29,888 bases of DNA, taken from assembly GCA_038230515.1 (NCBI GenBank), contig JBBRND010000043.1, forward strand, positions 1 to 29,888. The letters run 5' to 3'. Origin of the DNA: JAPLDB01 sp038230515 (GTDB lineage: Bacteria; Bacteroidota; Bacteroidia; AKYH767-A; 2013-40CM-41-45). A program made the position numbers and the translations under genes. Below, piece by piece: positions 14,845-23,639 of this stretch (positions are counted from its first letter, which is position 1; the number at the start of each line of letters is the position of its first letter). The notes below the pieces were generated by a model, which saw only the letters and a list, made by a program, of their open reading frames with translations, was not told the origin of the DNA and did no database searches.

Positions 14845-15474
14845 ATGAATTCCTTCCCATCCAAAATATTCGAACAGGCAGTAAATGAATTTGCATCGCT
14901 GCCCGGAATAGGCAGGCGCAGTGCAGTGCGCATGGTGTTGCACATGCTCAACCAGAATCCTTCGGATGCAAAGCGCTTTGGTGAAACCATGATCCGCCTC
15001 ACACAGGAAATCCGTTTCTGTAAAAACTGTCACAATATTTCTGATGCCGACCTTTGCTCCATCTGTGCCGATCACAGGCGCGACAACACACTCGTGTGCG
15101 TGGTGGAAGATGTGCGCGACCTGCTTGCCGTAGAAAACACGAATCAGTATCACGGGTTGTATCACGTACTCGGAGGAATTATTTCTCCTATGGATGGCAT
15201 TGGACCTAACAACCTGAACATTGAATCGCTGGTGGAAAAATTAAAAACTGATGCTGTCAACGAAATAATTATGGCACTGAGCGCAACGATGGAAGGCGAC
15301 ACCACCGTTTTTTACATTTACAAAAAAGTGCAGCACCTCAGCAGGCACGATCTTAAACTTTCTTCCATTGCCCGCGGAGTTTCTATTGGCGATGACCTTG
15401 AATATGCAGATGAAATCACACTCGGTCGCTCCATACTCAACCGGACTCCGTACGAAAGTACGTTGGTGAGGTAA
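14845..15474 (+). CDS. recR: Recombination mediator protein RecR
   Basis: 209 residues from the ATG at 14845; an upstream in-frame start at 14812 is rejected because it would lie within the promoter. Domains in order: helix-hairpin-helix with LPGIGRRSAVRM (residues 19-30), a C4 zinc finger CKNCHNISDADLCSIC (Cys59, 62, 71, 74), and a Toprim domain with VVEDVRDLLAVENT and YHVLGGIISPMDGIGPNNL, followed by a C-terminal Walker-B-like region. RecR works with RecO and RecF in loading RecA at gaps in single-stranded DNA. The length is normal (about 200) and the gene looks intact and single. The neighbouring genes are unrelated; the second 21-nt array starts 19 nt after the stop. Confidence 0.97.
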   Translation: MNSFPSKIFEQAVNEFASLPGIGRRSAVRMVLHMLNQNPSDAKRFGETMIRLTQEIRFCKNCHNISDADLCSICADHRRDNTLVCVVEDVRDLLAVENTNQYHGLYHVLGGIISPMDGIGPNNLNIESLVEKLKTDAVNEIIMALSATMEGDTTVFYIYKKVQHLSRHDLKLSSIARGVSIGDDLEYADEITLGRSILNRTPYESTLVR

Positions 15475-15492
15475 AAAGAAGTAATCGGATCC

Positions 15493-16017
15493 TTCGATAT
15501 TCCTCTCCAACCATCGAATGGTTGGTTCAATCCTTTCGAACTTCCTCTCCAACCTTCGCATGGTTGGTTCATTCCCTTCGAACTTCCTTTCGAACCTTCG
15601 AATGGTTGGTTCATTCCTTTCGATATTCCTATCCAACCTGTAAGGGTTCCTTTCAAACCACTTACAATTCCTATCCAACTTGTAAGGGTTCCTTTCAAAC
15701 CACTTACAATTCCTATCCAACTTGTAAGGGTTCCTTTCAAACCACTTACAATTCCGTTCAAACTTGTAAAGGTTCCTTTCAAACCAGTAAGGATTCCTTT
15801 CGCACTTGTAAAGGTTCCGCTCAAACCTGTAAGGGTTCCGTTCAAACTTGTAAAGGTTCCGTTCCAACCTGTAAGGATTCCTTTCGCACTTGTAAAGGTT
15901 CCGCTCCAACCTGTAAAAATTCCTTTCAAACTTGTAAAGGTTCCGTTCAAACCTGTAAGGATTCCTTTCGCACTTGTAAAGGTTCCGTTCAAACCAGTAA
16001 AGATTCCGTTCCAACCT
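15493..16017. repeat. 21-nt-period tandem array 2 (25 units)
   Basis: Twenty-five successive 21-nt units with no insertion or deletion. A shared core is ATTCCNNTCNAAC. The left part (units 1-7) alternates TTCGAACTTCCTCTCCAACC with TCGCATGGTTGGTTCATTCC; the middle (8-13) alternates GTAAGGGTTCCTTTCAAACC with CTTACAATTCCTATCCAACT; the right (14-25) is GTAAAGGTTCCGTTCAAACY. In the left part CCAACC and GGTTGG pair as three small hairpins 42 nt apart (first: CCAACCAT-cga-ATGGTTGG, 15507-15525). Several frames on both strands are open through it, as expected for a stop-free 21-mer, so I do not call a gene. The array fills almost the whole 584-nt gap between 15474 and 16059. Confidence 0.92.
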
Positions 16018-16058
16018 GTAAAGGAAGTACGCGATTTCTTCGAAATTACGTTAATTTC

Positions 16059-17575
16059 CTACTCCACCAACAGCTTCTGTACCGCAATCCACTTCTCGCT
16101 TTGGAGTTTTACAAAATAGATGCCGGGGGCAAGCGCGCGAATATCAACGTGCATTTCTGATTTTTGATTTATGATTTCTGATTGAACAGCCACTCCGAGC
16201 ACATTGTAGATTTCAATCTGTGGATTTTGAAGCTGTGCCATGGCGCTAATGGTGAAGGTGGTGTGGGCGGGGTTGGGGGAGATTCGAAAATTATTTGAAT
16301 CAACTTCTTTATTATTAACTCCATTCGGATAACCTAATGTATCACATGTTGAACCCCCGAGTGCGGTTAAATCATAATCGGGATTATTCGGTAAATCATA
16401 ATAAGTTCTATTGCCTCCTAAATAAAAGTGAAAAGGAAAAAAGTCGCAGAAAAAACCGAGTGAATCCGGATAGCTTATTACACTCAAATTCATATTATAG
16501 AAATTAAATACACTATCGGGGTATGGATAATTAAAATTGATGCTATCATTCCATGCACAACTCCAATAGATTTTATTGTCAGGAGCAAGACGTATAAGTC
16601 CGCCAGCGTAAGAAGGATAGCTGATGCTAGCTATAATTTGCTCAGTAGTTACAATATTTGATGCTGTTAAATTGTATTGAAGAATAACCGAGGGATACCA
16701 TGAAGTAGAAACATATAAAACCGAATCATTGGGAGAAAACTCTGCGCCAACGGAGTATATCGAAGTAGGGTAAGGTGGGATAATATCTTCAGGATGAATA
16801 TTTACGGGATTACTTATTACGCCACTACAGCGATCAAAATCATAAAGTTCAATCATTCCCATAGCATTTACAAAAACTATTTTATTGCCACGATGGGAAA
16901 ATCTTATTGATCCCAAATCCGTGAAATTTAAACTGCCGATACTTTGTATAAAGGGACCAAATACCCCTGAAGGAGTTATATTTATCAAGTAAAAATCATT
17001 TGTACCTAAACCGCTTCCTTGATAGTTTGACGGTCTAAAAATTACCCACCAATCACGTCCATTTCCATTTTTAATAGCAGAAACTCCATCGAACATTTCA
17101 ACCTGAGTTAAAGGAATGTTTTTATCAGTTACTTTGCCAAGCCCTCCATTGTATGATAAATCAACAATTGAATAATAAATACCAGTCGTCAATGATGTTC
17201 CAACTTGAAAAATATAATATTTCATTGAATCTTGAGGGAATGGAACAATAACCATTTCATCATACAAAACTTCACCAACTAAAAATTCTCCGCTATCCAT
17301 TATTTCAAAATTCTTATTCCATACTTCTCCCAGATAGGAAGTAGTGCCTTGCTGCCATCTTGGTAAGTTTCCTGTATTGCAGAAAAAAAGTAAGTTGCCT
17401 TGATGATCGGTAATTGAAGCTGAACTTCCTCTCGTATTTAGCCCACAAGTGCCAAGAGTAATTGGTGCATTAAAATTTATAACGGCACTGTCACCGAAAC
17501 ACAAAAGGCATCTCTTCGCTGAGCGAATGTTATTAACGGCAAAAACAAAACAATCAGCAGAAAAACCTTTCTCAT
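16059..17575 (-). pseudogene. Secreted WCFG-propeller T9SS protein with a frameshift after the signal peptide
   Basis: The mature region is one long frame ending at 16059, but the signal peptide lies in another frame: ATG at 17575 gives MRKVFLLIVLFLPLITFAQ, then RRDAFCV, and runs into a stop. A one-base shift near 17499 joins this to FGDSAVINFNAP. The repaired protein would have 505 residues, against 504 in the intact paralogue at 28183-29697, which shares GNGRDWWVIFRPSN, NKIVFVNAMGMIELYDFDRC and much else. After the signal peptide comes a beta-propeller (about residues 26-410), then a type A sorting domain (FRISPNPAHTTFTI, IEIYNVLGVAVQS, APGIYFVKLQSEK). Without repair, no exported product is made. 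The alternatives are a sequencing error or, less likely, programmed slippage. A TATCTTTG box (17587-17580) lies 4 nt upstream. 21-nt array 2 follows its 3' end. Confidence 0.78.
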
Positions 17576-17579
17576 TCAT

Positions 17580-17587
17580 CAAAGATA
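17580..17587 (-). promoter_or_regulatory. Bacteroidota -7 promoter box (TATCTTTG)
   Basis: Exact TAnnTTTG match directly before the overlapping ATGs at 17579 and 17575. At usual spacing the transcript would begin at or very near the second ATG, making the message leaderless. Confidence 0.5.
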
Positions 17588-17635
17588 GTGATTGAAATTT
17601 TGCGGGCAAGAACAGAACAGAAACCTTAAACCTCT

Positions 17636-19723
17636 TCAATAGCCCCCATTCCTCTTTCTCAAAAACCACTCAAGCGAAAGCATGGCGAGGAGCAGAAAGA
17701 AAATTGCTTTCAGGTTTATGAGGTCAATCAGTTTTATCTGCGAGTAAGAAACAGTTTTGATGTCTTCTTTTGATTCAAGAAGTTTTGTGAGCGCATCAAG
17801 TTGCGAAGGAAAGAAAAGTTGTCCGCCAGTTTTTTGTGAGAGTGAATACAGCAACTGATGATCGGCTACGGTTTCGTTTTGTTCAACTTGAAGTGCGTTT
17901 ACGCTGAAGTCGCCTTCTGCATTGTAAACTTTCTCGCCAACTTTTACAGACGATTTGTAATGATAATCTCCCGGGGCAAACATTCCCGCATTCAGCGTGT
18001 ATGCCTTCTCTGTTTTGCTGAAGGTATAAGGAAAAGATTTTTTCTCGCGGCTTGTAATAGCAACGGAAATATCAGGTGTGTTGATGAGTTCGTAATTATC
18101 GTTGTACACTTCTGCATCCAGCACGATGGGTTCGTTCTCATTAAAAGAATTTTTGCAGACCACCTTAAAATGACTTTTCACTTCGCGAGTGGCGAGGTAT
18201 TGCACCGTTTTTGAAATGAGTGTGTTGAAGGCATCAAAGTTTCCATTCAATTGATAATCGTTGATGCGCCAACGCCAGCAACCTTCTCCGCAAAGCACAC
18301 CGCTTTTTGCATCGGCACTCTGCGTAAGAAATAATAGAGGTTGTTGCGTAAGCACACTTCCTATTTGCTGATTGAGAACAGCCGCGCCTTGCGCATCGGG
18401 TTTGTATTCTCCGAACGGAGCAAGCAGCGGAGGAAACGTGCGCACTGCATTCTTAACCTGCTCCTCAATAGTGAACATGCCGAAGGAAGGATTCACGCTT
18501 GGTTGTATCTCATTCCCTTTATTGATGGAGTTGCGTATCGTGATTCCGGCATTCAGAGAGTTGAATGCATTCACATTTGTTTGCGAACCGAGAATGTACA
18601 ACGCAGGAATTGCATTTTGTTTGATGGATTTCAGAAGATCAGTTGCAGGATGATCGGCAGATGGCAACTGATGAAGGATAACGAGTTGTTCGTCTTTTAG
18701 ATTATTCTCGAACTTGTCAATCGTCTCTACTTTCACTTCGTAGTTTTCATTGCTTTCAATGGCTTGCTTCAGCGCAGCAACATCAGGATGCGGAGAGTCC
18801 GCAACAATGAGAACTTTCCGTTTTGTCTCCTGAACCTCGATGTAAATGTCTTTCTGATTATTCGTTACTGTAATCTCTCCGCTCAATGTGCTTAACGAAA
18901 TTCTGTAATGATGAATTCCTTTTTTCTTCGCATCGAGATACATTGGAACTACCTGCCGAAATTTATTTCCTGCAATTGAAATTTGTTTTGTGAAAAGAAT
19001 TGCAGAGTCCTCCGTGAGAGTAAGTGTAGTAATGCCTCCGTTGCATTGTCGTGCAACAACTGCCGCTTCAACAGGAAAAGAATTATTAAGGTAGGCGATC
19101 TTGTTGTAGCGCATTTCTCCAAGCAATAAATCTTTCTGCGCATTCGTATCACCAAGTGCTACTGTGTAAACAGGCGCTTTTATTCCTGAAGAATGATAGA
19201 GCGGATTGCTGCCGCTGTTGTACAGCCCATCGCTTGCTATGATTACAGCGCCTACATTCCTGTTTGCATAACGCACATCCACTTCATCAAGCAGCTTTGA
19301 AAAATCGGTTTGCTTATCTGAATAAAAAAAATCAATCTTGTCTTTTATGGCATCGCCAAACGAAAGCGTTTTTACATCGTATTTTTTCCCAAGCTCATCA
19401 ATGAGCGATTGAAGTTTTTTTGGATATTCATTTCTGTAAAAGGCAGAATCCTTACTGGTAGTAATGCTTTCGCTGTTGTCCTGCGCAACGATGATGATCG
19501 GCTTCTCGGTTTGGCGTGTAAGAGTTTTGAGGAGTGGAGTAAGCAGCAGAAACGAAAGCAGTGTGATGACAATAAAGCGCAATGAAACCATAAGCCATTT
19601 CAGCCACGGTCTTATTTCGGTAGTCAAAGTATCTTTTCGATACAACAGGAAAGTAAAAAGCGCACCCGCAGCAATACAGAAAACAGAAAGCCACAGCGGA
19701 GACTCGGTGATAAGTTGGAACAT
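17636..19723 (-). CDS. vWA-domain membrane protein (BatA-like architecture)
   Basis: The start is placed at 19723 (MFQLITESPLWLSVFCIAAG), giving 695 residues; an upstream in-frame ATG at 19870 would add 49 residues without the usual opening. Membrane segments lie at about residues 11-28 and 43-63, with a C-terminal one before the last ten residues (FFLLLAMLSLEWFLRKRNGG). After the second segment IIIVAQDNSESI (Asp82-X-Ser-X-Ser) fits a MIDAS metal site of a von Willebrand A domain, with VGAVIIASDGLYNSGSNP further on. Residues about 330-450 (KVLIVADSPHPDVAAL, ALYILGSQTN) resemble a class I glutamine amidotransferase-like fold lacking catalytic residues. This arrangement is common in Bacteroidota membrane proteins of unknown function. 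No Bat or MoxR partner is adjacent. It ends about 60 nt before the frameshifted propeller gene. Confidence 0.88.
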   Translation of the reverse strand: MFQLITESPLWLSVFCIAAGALFTFLLYRKDTLTTEIRPWLKWLMVSLRFIVITLLSFLLLTPLLKTLTRQTEKPIIIVAQDNSESITTSKDSAFYRNEYPKKLQSLIDELGKKYDVKTLSFGDAIKDKIDFFYSDKQTDFSKLLDEVDVRYANRNVGAVIIASDGLYNSGSNPLYHSSGIKAPVYTVALGDTNAQKDLLLGEMRYNKIAYLNNSFPVEAAVVARQCNGGITTLTLTEDSAILFTKQISIAGNKFRQVVPMYLDAKKKGIHHYRISLSTLSGEITVTNNQKDIYIEVQETKRKVLIVADSPHPDVAALKQAIESNENYEVKVETIDKFENNLKDEQLVILHQLPSADHPATDLLKSIKQNAIPALYILGSQTNVNAFNSLNAGITIRNSINKGNEIQPSVNPSFGMFTIEEQVKNAVRTFPPLLAPFGEYKPDAQGAAVLNQQIGSVLTQQPLLFLTQSADAKSGVLCGEGCWRWRINDYQLNGNFDAFNTLISKTVQYLATREVKSHFKVVCKNSFNENEPIVLDAEVYNDNYELINTPDISVAITSREKKSFPYTFSKTEKAYTLNAGMFAPGDYHYKSSVKVGEKVYNAEGDFSVNALQVEQNETVADHQLLYSLSQKTGGQLFFPSQLDALTKLLESKEDIKTVSYSQIKLIDLINLKAIFFLLLAMLSLEWFLRKRNGGY

Positions 19724-19793
19724 TAAGAAGTTAAAGAAAAATAGTTTGCAAAGAAACGAGAATTCAGGGAAGTAAATTTGTGAGTTGAGAATA

Positions 19794-19931
19794 ATGTTAG
19801 ATGTCAGCAAACGGGCTGTTGAATCAATGGCCGAAGTAACCTTTACCAACTTTGTTTCTTCATTCGCCAAAAACCCTTTTCGGAATCTGAAATACTTTGA
19901 TAGCTTTACGGAGATTTTTTCTTTGCAGTAA
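19794..19931 (+). CDS. Possible small ORF, 45 residues
   Basis: In the 248-nt divergent region an ATG at 19794 opens a frame MLDVSKRAVESMAEVTFTNF ... LKYFDSFTEIFSLQ ending at 19931. Composition is protein-like (balanced charges, aromatic residues), but I recognise no family and see no promoter box close by. It could be a small gene, the remnant of a larger one, or chance. The rest of this region holds only the candidate promoter at 19901. Confidence 0.22.
   Translation: MLDVSKRAVESMAEVTFTNFVSSFAKNPFRNLKYFDSFTEIFSLQ
19901..19908 (+). promoter_or_regulatory. Candidate -7 box (TAGCTTTA) for the four-gene secreted cluster
   Basis: One mismatch from TAnnTTTG, 63 nt before the ATG at 19972; the -33 position reads close to TTTC. 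It is the best match upstream of the cluster. Confidence 0.35.
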
Positions 19932-19971
19932 GAGAAAAAATTCCATCACTTCAATCAACAGGTAATTCAAT

Positions 19972-21774
19972 ATGAAAAAACTTTTACAACTCGCATCCAT
20001 TTTATTTTTCTCACTCGCAGCGCAGGCGCAGAATGAAAACAACATCTGGTGCTTCGGCTATGGTGCCGCTCTTGATTTCAACAGCGGAAGTCCCGTGGCA
20101 ATTACAAGCGCCATCGGCACTACCGAAGGTTGCTCAAGCATTGCCGATGCAAGCGGCAACTTGCTTTTTTACACCGATGGTTTAAACGTGTGGAACAACA
20201 CGCACGTAACCATGCCCAATGGTTTCGGATTAAATGGCGGTGGGTCATCCACTCAGTCGGCTTTGATAGTGCTGCAGCCCGGCAGCACAACGATCTACTA
20301 CATTTTTACAACTGCGGAGGCGCAGGGTGCAGCCGGTTTTTGTTATTCAATTGTTGACATGACTTTGCAGGCAGGCCTTGGAGACGTTACCACAAAAAAT
20401 GTTCAGCTCTTTACACCGAGTCCTGAAAAAGTGTGCGGAACTTTTCACGCCAACGGAACAGACATTTGGGTAGTTGGTCATGAACTTGGTACCGATGTTT
20501 TCCATTCATATCTTTTGACCGCAGCGGGATTAAATGCTGTTCCGGTATTGTCAACATCAGGAGATGTTCATTCACTCACGAGTGGAGCAGAAATAGGATA
20601 CATGAAAATTTCGTCTGATGGAAGCAAACTTGCACTTGCGATCCGCTATCAATACGAAAATCAGTTATGCGATTTTGATAATGCAACAGGCATGGTTTCA
20701 AATCCGATTACCATTCCATCTACCGGAGGAGTAAATTGTTACGGGGTAGAGTTTTCTCCTGACAACGCCAAACTCTATCTTGCTGATGACAGCCAGACAA
20801 GTCAGTATGATATTACAAGCAATAATTCCACTACGATCAACAACTCAAAAACATACGTGGGCGGAAGTATCTGGGCATTGCAACTCGCTACCGATGGAAA
20901 AATATACGCAGCAGAATACACCAGTAGTGCTTTAAGTGTGATAAATGCACCTGACAGTGCAGGCGCGTCATGCAATTACCAGTCAATGGCTGTTCCGCTG
21001 ATTGGATCATCAGCCTTGGGACTTCCGAACATGATTGCAAAAGCGCCAAACATTCTGCCTGTTGCAATTTTCAGTTCTCCGAATCATATCTGTCCGGGCA
21101 CCTGCACGAACTTTACAAATCATTCGCTGCATGGTGTTTCTTATCTCTGGACTTTCACAGGTGCAAATCCTTCTGTAAGTACGGATGTTGATCCAACCAA
21201 CATTTGTTACAATACTCCGGGCACCTATAGTGTTTCTCTCATTGCCACCAATGCCACCGGCAGCGATACACTCACGCTGAATAATTACATCACGGTTTAT
21301 CCATACCCCGCACCGCAGGGAATTGCACAGAACGGAGATACACTTTTTGCAAATCAGGGAGCAGTGAGTTATCAATGGTATCACACAGGAGTGCTTATTC
21401 CCGGTGCAACAGATTATTTTTATGTAGCAGATGCAAGCGGTGATTTTAATGTAGTGGCTACTGATGCAAATGGTTGCGAAGTGGAAGCAGCTATATTTGA
21501 TGTGGTGGCGGGAGTGCAGTCTGATGTTTCAGCTTTGAAGTTCGAGGTTTATCCGAATCCTGTGAATGAAGAACTTGAAATTAGAAACTTGAAACTGGGA
21601 GCAGGCGCAACAATTTCAATTTACAATGTGCTCGGTAAGCAGGTTTTGGATTTTCAAACATCCGGTATCCAGCATGCAATCTCGCTTAATGTTTCCGCAT
21701 TGAGTTCCGGCATGTACTGCCTGGAAGTTTCTTCATCAGAAACAATCTTTCACACAAAATTTGTCAAACAGTAA
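19972..21774 (+). CDS. Secreted WCFG-propeller protein with PKD, Ig-like and T9SS domains
   Basis: 600 residues. Signal peptide 1-19 (MKKLLQLASILFFSLAAQA). Residues 20-360 form a beta-propeller of the type beginning NIWCFGYGAALDFNSGSPV and CSSIADASGNLLFYTDG, with WD40-like strands (GYMKISSDGSKLALAI, CYGVEFSPDNAKLYLADD). Residues about 363-445 are a PKD domain (ICPGTCTNFTN, SYLWTFTGANPSVSTD, NICYNTPGTYSVSLIATN). About 447-512 is an Ig-like module (GDTLFANQGAVSYQWYHTGV, DANGCEVEAAIF). About 515-600 is a type A sorting domain (FEVYPNPVNEELEI, ISIYNVLGKQVL, SSGMYCLEVSS). It has no evident enzyme motif and may act as a surface binding protein. It is the first of four genes with 11-12 nt spacings, so likely one operon. 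Confidence 0.9.
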   Translation: MKKLLQLASILFFSLAAQAQNENNIWCFGYGAALDFNSGSPVAITSAIGTTEGCSSIADASGNLLFYTDGLNVWNNTHVTMPNGFGLNGGGSSTQSALIVLQPGSTTIYYIFTTAEAQGAAGFCYSIVDMTLQAGLGDVTTKNVQLFTPSPEKVCGTFHANGTDIWVVGHELGTDVFHSYLLTAAGLNAVPVLSTSGDVHSLTSGAEIGYMKISSDGSKLALAIRYQYENQLCDFDNATGMVSNPITIPSTGGVNCYGVEFSPDNAKLYLADDSQTSQYDITSNNSTTINNSKTYVGGSIWALQLATDGKIYAAEYTSSALSVINAPDSAGASCNYQSMAVPLIGSSALGLPNMIAKAPNILPVAIFSSPNHICPGTCTNFTNHSLHGVSYLWTFTGANPSVSTDVDPTNICYNTPGTYSVSLIATNATGSDTLTLNNYITVYPYPAPQGIAQNGDTLFANQGAVSYQWYHTGVLIPGATDYFYVADASGDFNVVATDANGCEVEAAIFDVVAGVQSDVSALKFEVYPNPVNEELEIRNLKLGAGATISIYNVLGKQVLDFQTSGIQHAISLNVSALSSGMYCLEVSSSETIFHTKFVKQ

Positions 21775-21785
21775 TTATTCGTCTA

Positions 21786-23627
21786 ATGAAAAAAATTTTA
21801 TCTCTCTTTGCAATTATTAATTTTCAATTTGGGATCTCCTGTACAGTCTTCGCGCAAAAAGAAATAAACTTCTGGTGCTTCGGAATGAATGCCGGCATTG
21901 ATTTCAACAGCGGAAGTCCTGTTCCGTTTTCAGGCGCAGCCATCGGAGCACCTACACTGGAAGGTTGTTCAAGTATTGCCGATGCTTCAGGGAATTTATT
22001 ATTCTACACAGATGGTTCTACAGTGTGGAATAAAAATCATGTTCCCATGCCCTCGGGAGTTGGTTTGCTCGGAAGCTATTCAACTTCGCAGGGAGCGTTG
22101 ATTGTTCCCAAGCCCGGCAGTCCGGATATTTATTTTGTCTTTTCAATTGATTTGCAAAATGGGCCGAATGGAATTCACTATTCAGTTGTTGATATGACTG
22201 CTGCGGGTGGCTTAGGAGATGTGGTGCAATTAAATGTTCCGCTCAATGCGGGAACTCTTTACTCTGAAAAAATGATTGGCATCCGTCATGCAAACGGAAA
22301 TGACTTCTGGGTAATCGTGCATACTTCCTTCTCAAATGTTTGGCACGCTTATGAAATTACTTCTGCCGGTATAAGCACCACTCCTGTAGTTTCTGCCATC
22401 GGGCAAACAATAAGCAGTAATGAATCAGTGGGCACCATGCATTGCACACTGGACGGTACGCGCATTGCAGCAGCATACTGGGGAGGCCCGCTTTCCGCAT
22501 TTGAAGTTTTTGATTTTGATAAAAACACCGGCACACTTTCCAATCCGCTCTTCCTCACCGATCCGAATTATTTCTACGCATATTCAGTTTGCTTTTCTCC
22601 TGATGGAAGGTATCTTTACGGTGCCTGCTGTAATGCGTTTACTATTTACCAGTTTGACTTATCGTTGCCTTTACCAACCGGAGTGCTTGTTGGAACAAGT
22701 ACGAATTTTTTTATTGGCGATATGCAGTTCGGTCCCGACAGTATCATTTATGTTTCGTTCATGAACAACAATTTTCTTTCGGCAATTCTTAGTCCTGATT
22801 CTGCGGGACTCCTTTGCAACTTCACGCAAAATGCAGTGAGTTTGCCCACACCTTCCACCTGTCAGTTAGGTTTGCCGAATTATATTTATCAGGTGCTGAA
22901 TACACCGCCTGTTGCATTGTTCAACGCACCGCATCACATTTGTCCGGGTACTTGCACTGACTTTACAAATCTTTCCATCAACGGAACTTCATATGAATGG
23001 ACATTTGCCGGAGCTAATCCTTCAACAAGTACGGATGCAAATCCAACAAACATCTGTTACAACACGCCTGGAAATTATTCTGTATCTCTTATCGCTACCA
23101 ACGTAATCGGAAGCGACACGCTTACGCTGAACAATTACATGACTGTATATCCTTATCCCGCACCGCAGGGAATTGCTCAGAATGGTGATACTCTTTTTGC
23201 AAATCAGGGAGCAGTATCTTATCAATGGTATCACACCGGAGTTCTTATTCCGGGTGCAACAGATTATTTTTATATAGCAGATGCAAGCGGTGATTTTAAT
23301 GTAGTGGCTACCGATTCAAATGGTTGTGAAGTAGAAGCTGCTATATTTGATGTGGTGGCTTCAGTGCAGTCAACAGTTAGCAATGATCAGTTGGCAATTT
23401 ATCCAAACCCTGTAGCTGACAAATGCACGATTCGCAATTCACAATTCACAATGGGAGCAGCCGTAACGATTAAAGTGCTCAATATTTTAGGAGTGGCTGT
23501 TCAATCAGAAATCAGGAATCAGAAATCCGAAATGAATGTAGATACTCACGCTTTGCCTTCCGGAATTTACTGGCTCGAAGTATCTTCAGGGGAAAAAATA
23601 TTCCGAACCAAATTTATCAAGCAATAA
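21786..23627 (+). CDS. Secreted WCFG-propeller protein with PKD, Ig-like and T9SS domains
   Basis: 613 residues, second gene of the cluster, 11 nt after the preceding stop. Signal peptide 1-24 ending CTVFAQ. The propeller (about 25-370) parallels the first gene: INFWCFGMNAGIDFNSGSPV, CSSIADASGNLLFYTDG, VWNKNHVPMPSGVG. The PKD domain (375-455: ICPGTCTDFTN, NICYNTPGNYSVSLI), the Ig-like module (457-525) and the linker are nearly the same as in the first gene, down to long identical nucleotide stretches, while the propeller is more diverged. The sorting domain has AIYPNPVADKCTIRN and LPSGIYWLEVSSGEK. The C-terminal linker SEIRNQKSEMNVD is encoded by repeated AAATCAGA-like words. It is likely co-transcribed with its neighbours; the ligand is unknown. 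Confidence 0.9.
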   Translation: MKKILSLFAIINFQFGISCTVFAQKEINFWCFGMNAGIDFNSGSPVPFSGAAIGAPTLEGCSSIADASGNLLFYTDGSTVWNKNHVPMPSGVGLLGSYSTSQGALIVPKPGSPDIYFVFSIDLQNGPNGIHYSVVDMTAAGGLGDVVQLNVPLNAGTLYSEKMIGIRHANGNDFWVIVHTSFSNVWHAYEITSAGISTTPVVSAIGQTISSNESVGTMHCTLDGTRIAAAYWGGPLSAFEVFDFDKNTGTLSNPLFLTDPNYFYAYSVCFSPDGRYLYGACCNAFTIYQFDLSLPLPTGVLVGTSTNFFIGDMQFGPDSIIYVSFMNNNFLSAILSPDSAGLLCNFTQNAVSLPTPSTCQLGLPNYIYQVLNTPPVALFNAPHHICPGTCTDFTNLSINGTSYEWTFAGANPSTSTDANPTNICYNTPGNYSVSLIATNVIGSDTLTLNNYMTVYPYPAPQGIAQNGDTLFANQGAVSYQWYHTGVLIPGATDYFYIADASGDFNVVATDSNGCEVEAAIFDVVASVQSTVSNDQLAIYPNPVADKCTIRNSQFTMGAAVTIKVLNILGVAVQSEIRNQKSEMNVDTHALPSGIYWLEVSSGEKIFRTKFIKQ

Positions 23628-23639
23628 ATTTTCAATCTC

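Noticed and set aside
15318..16160. Long reading frames of 212-257 residues across array 2 on both strands
   Set aside because: A stop-free 21-nt repeat is automatically open in several frames; none has a convincing start, and the frames run into recR or the neighbouring gene in antisense.
19724..19870. 49-residue N-terminal extension of the vWA protein
   Set aside because: The extension has no family-like opening; MFQLITESPLWLSVFCIAAG at 19723 begins a normal first membrane segment.
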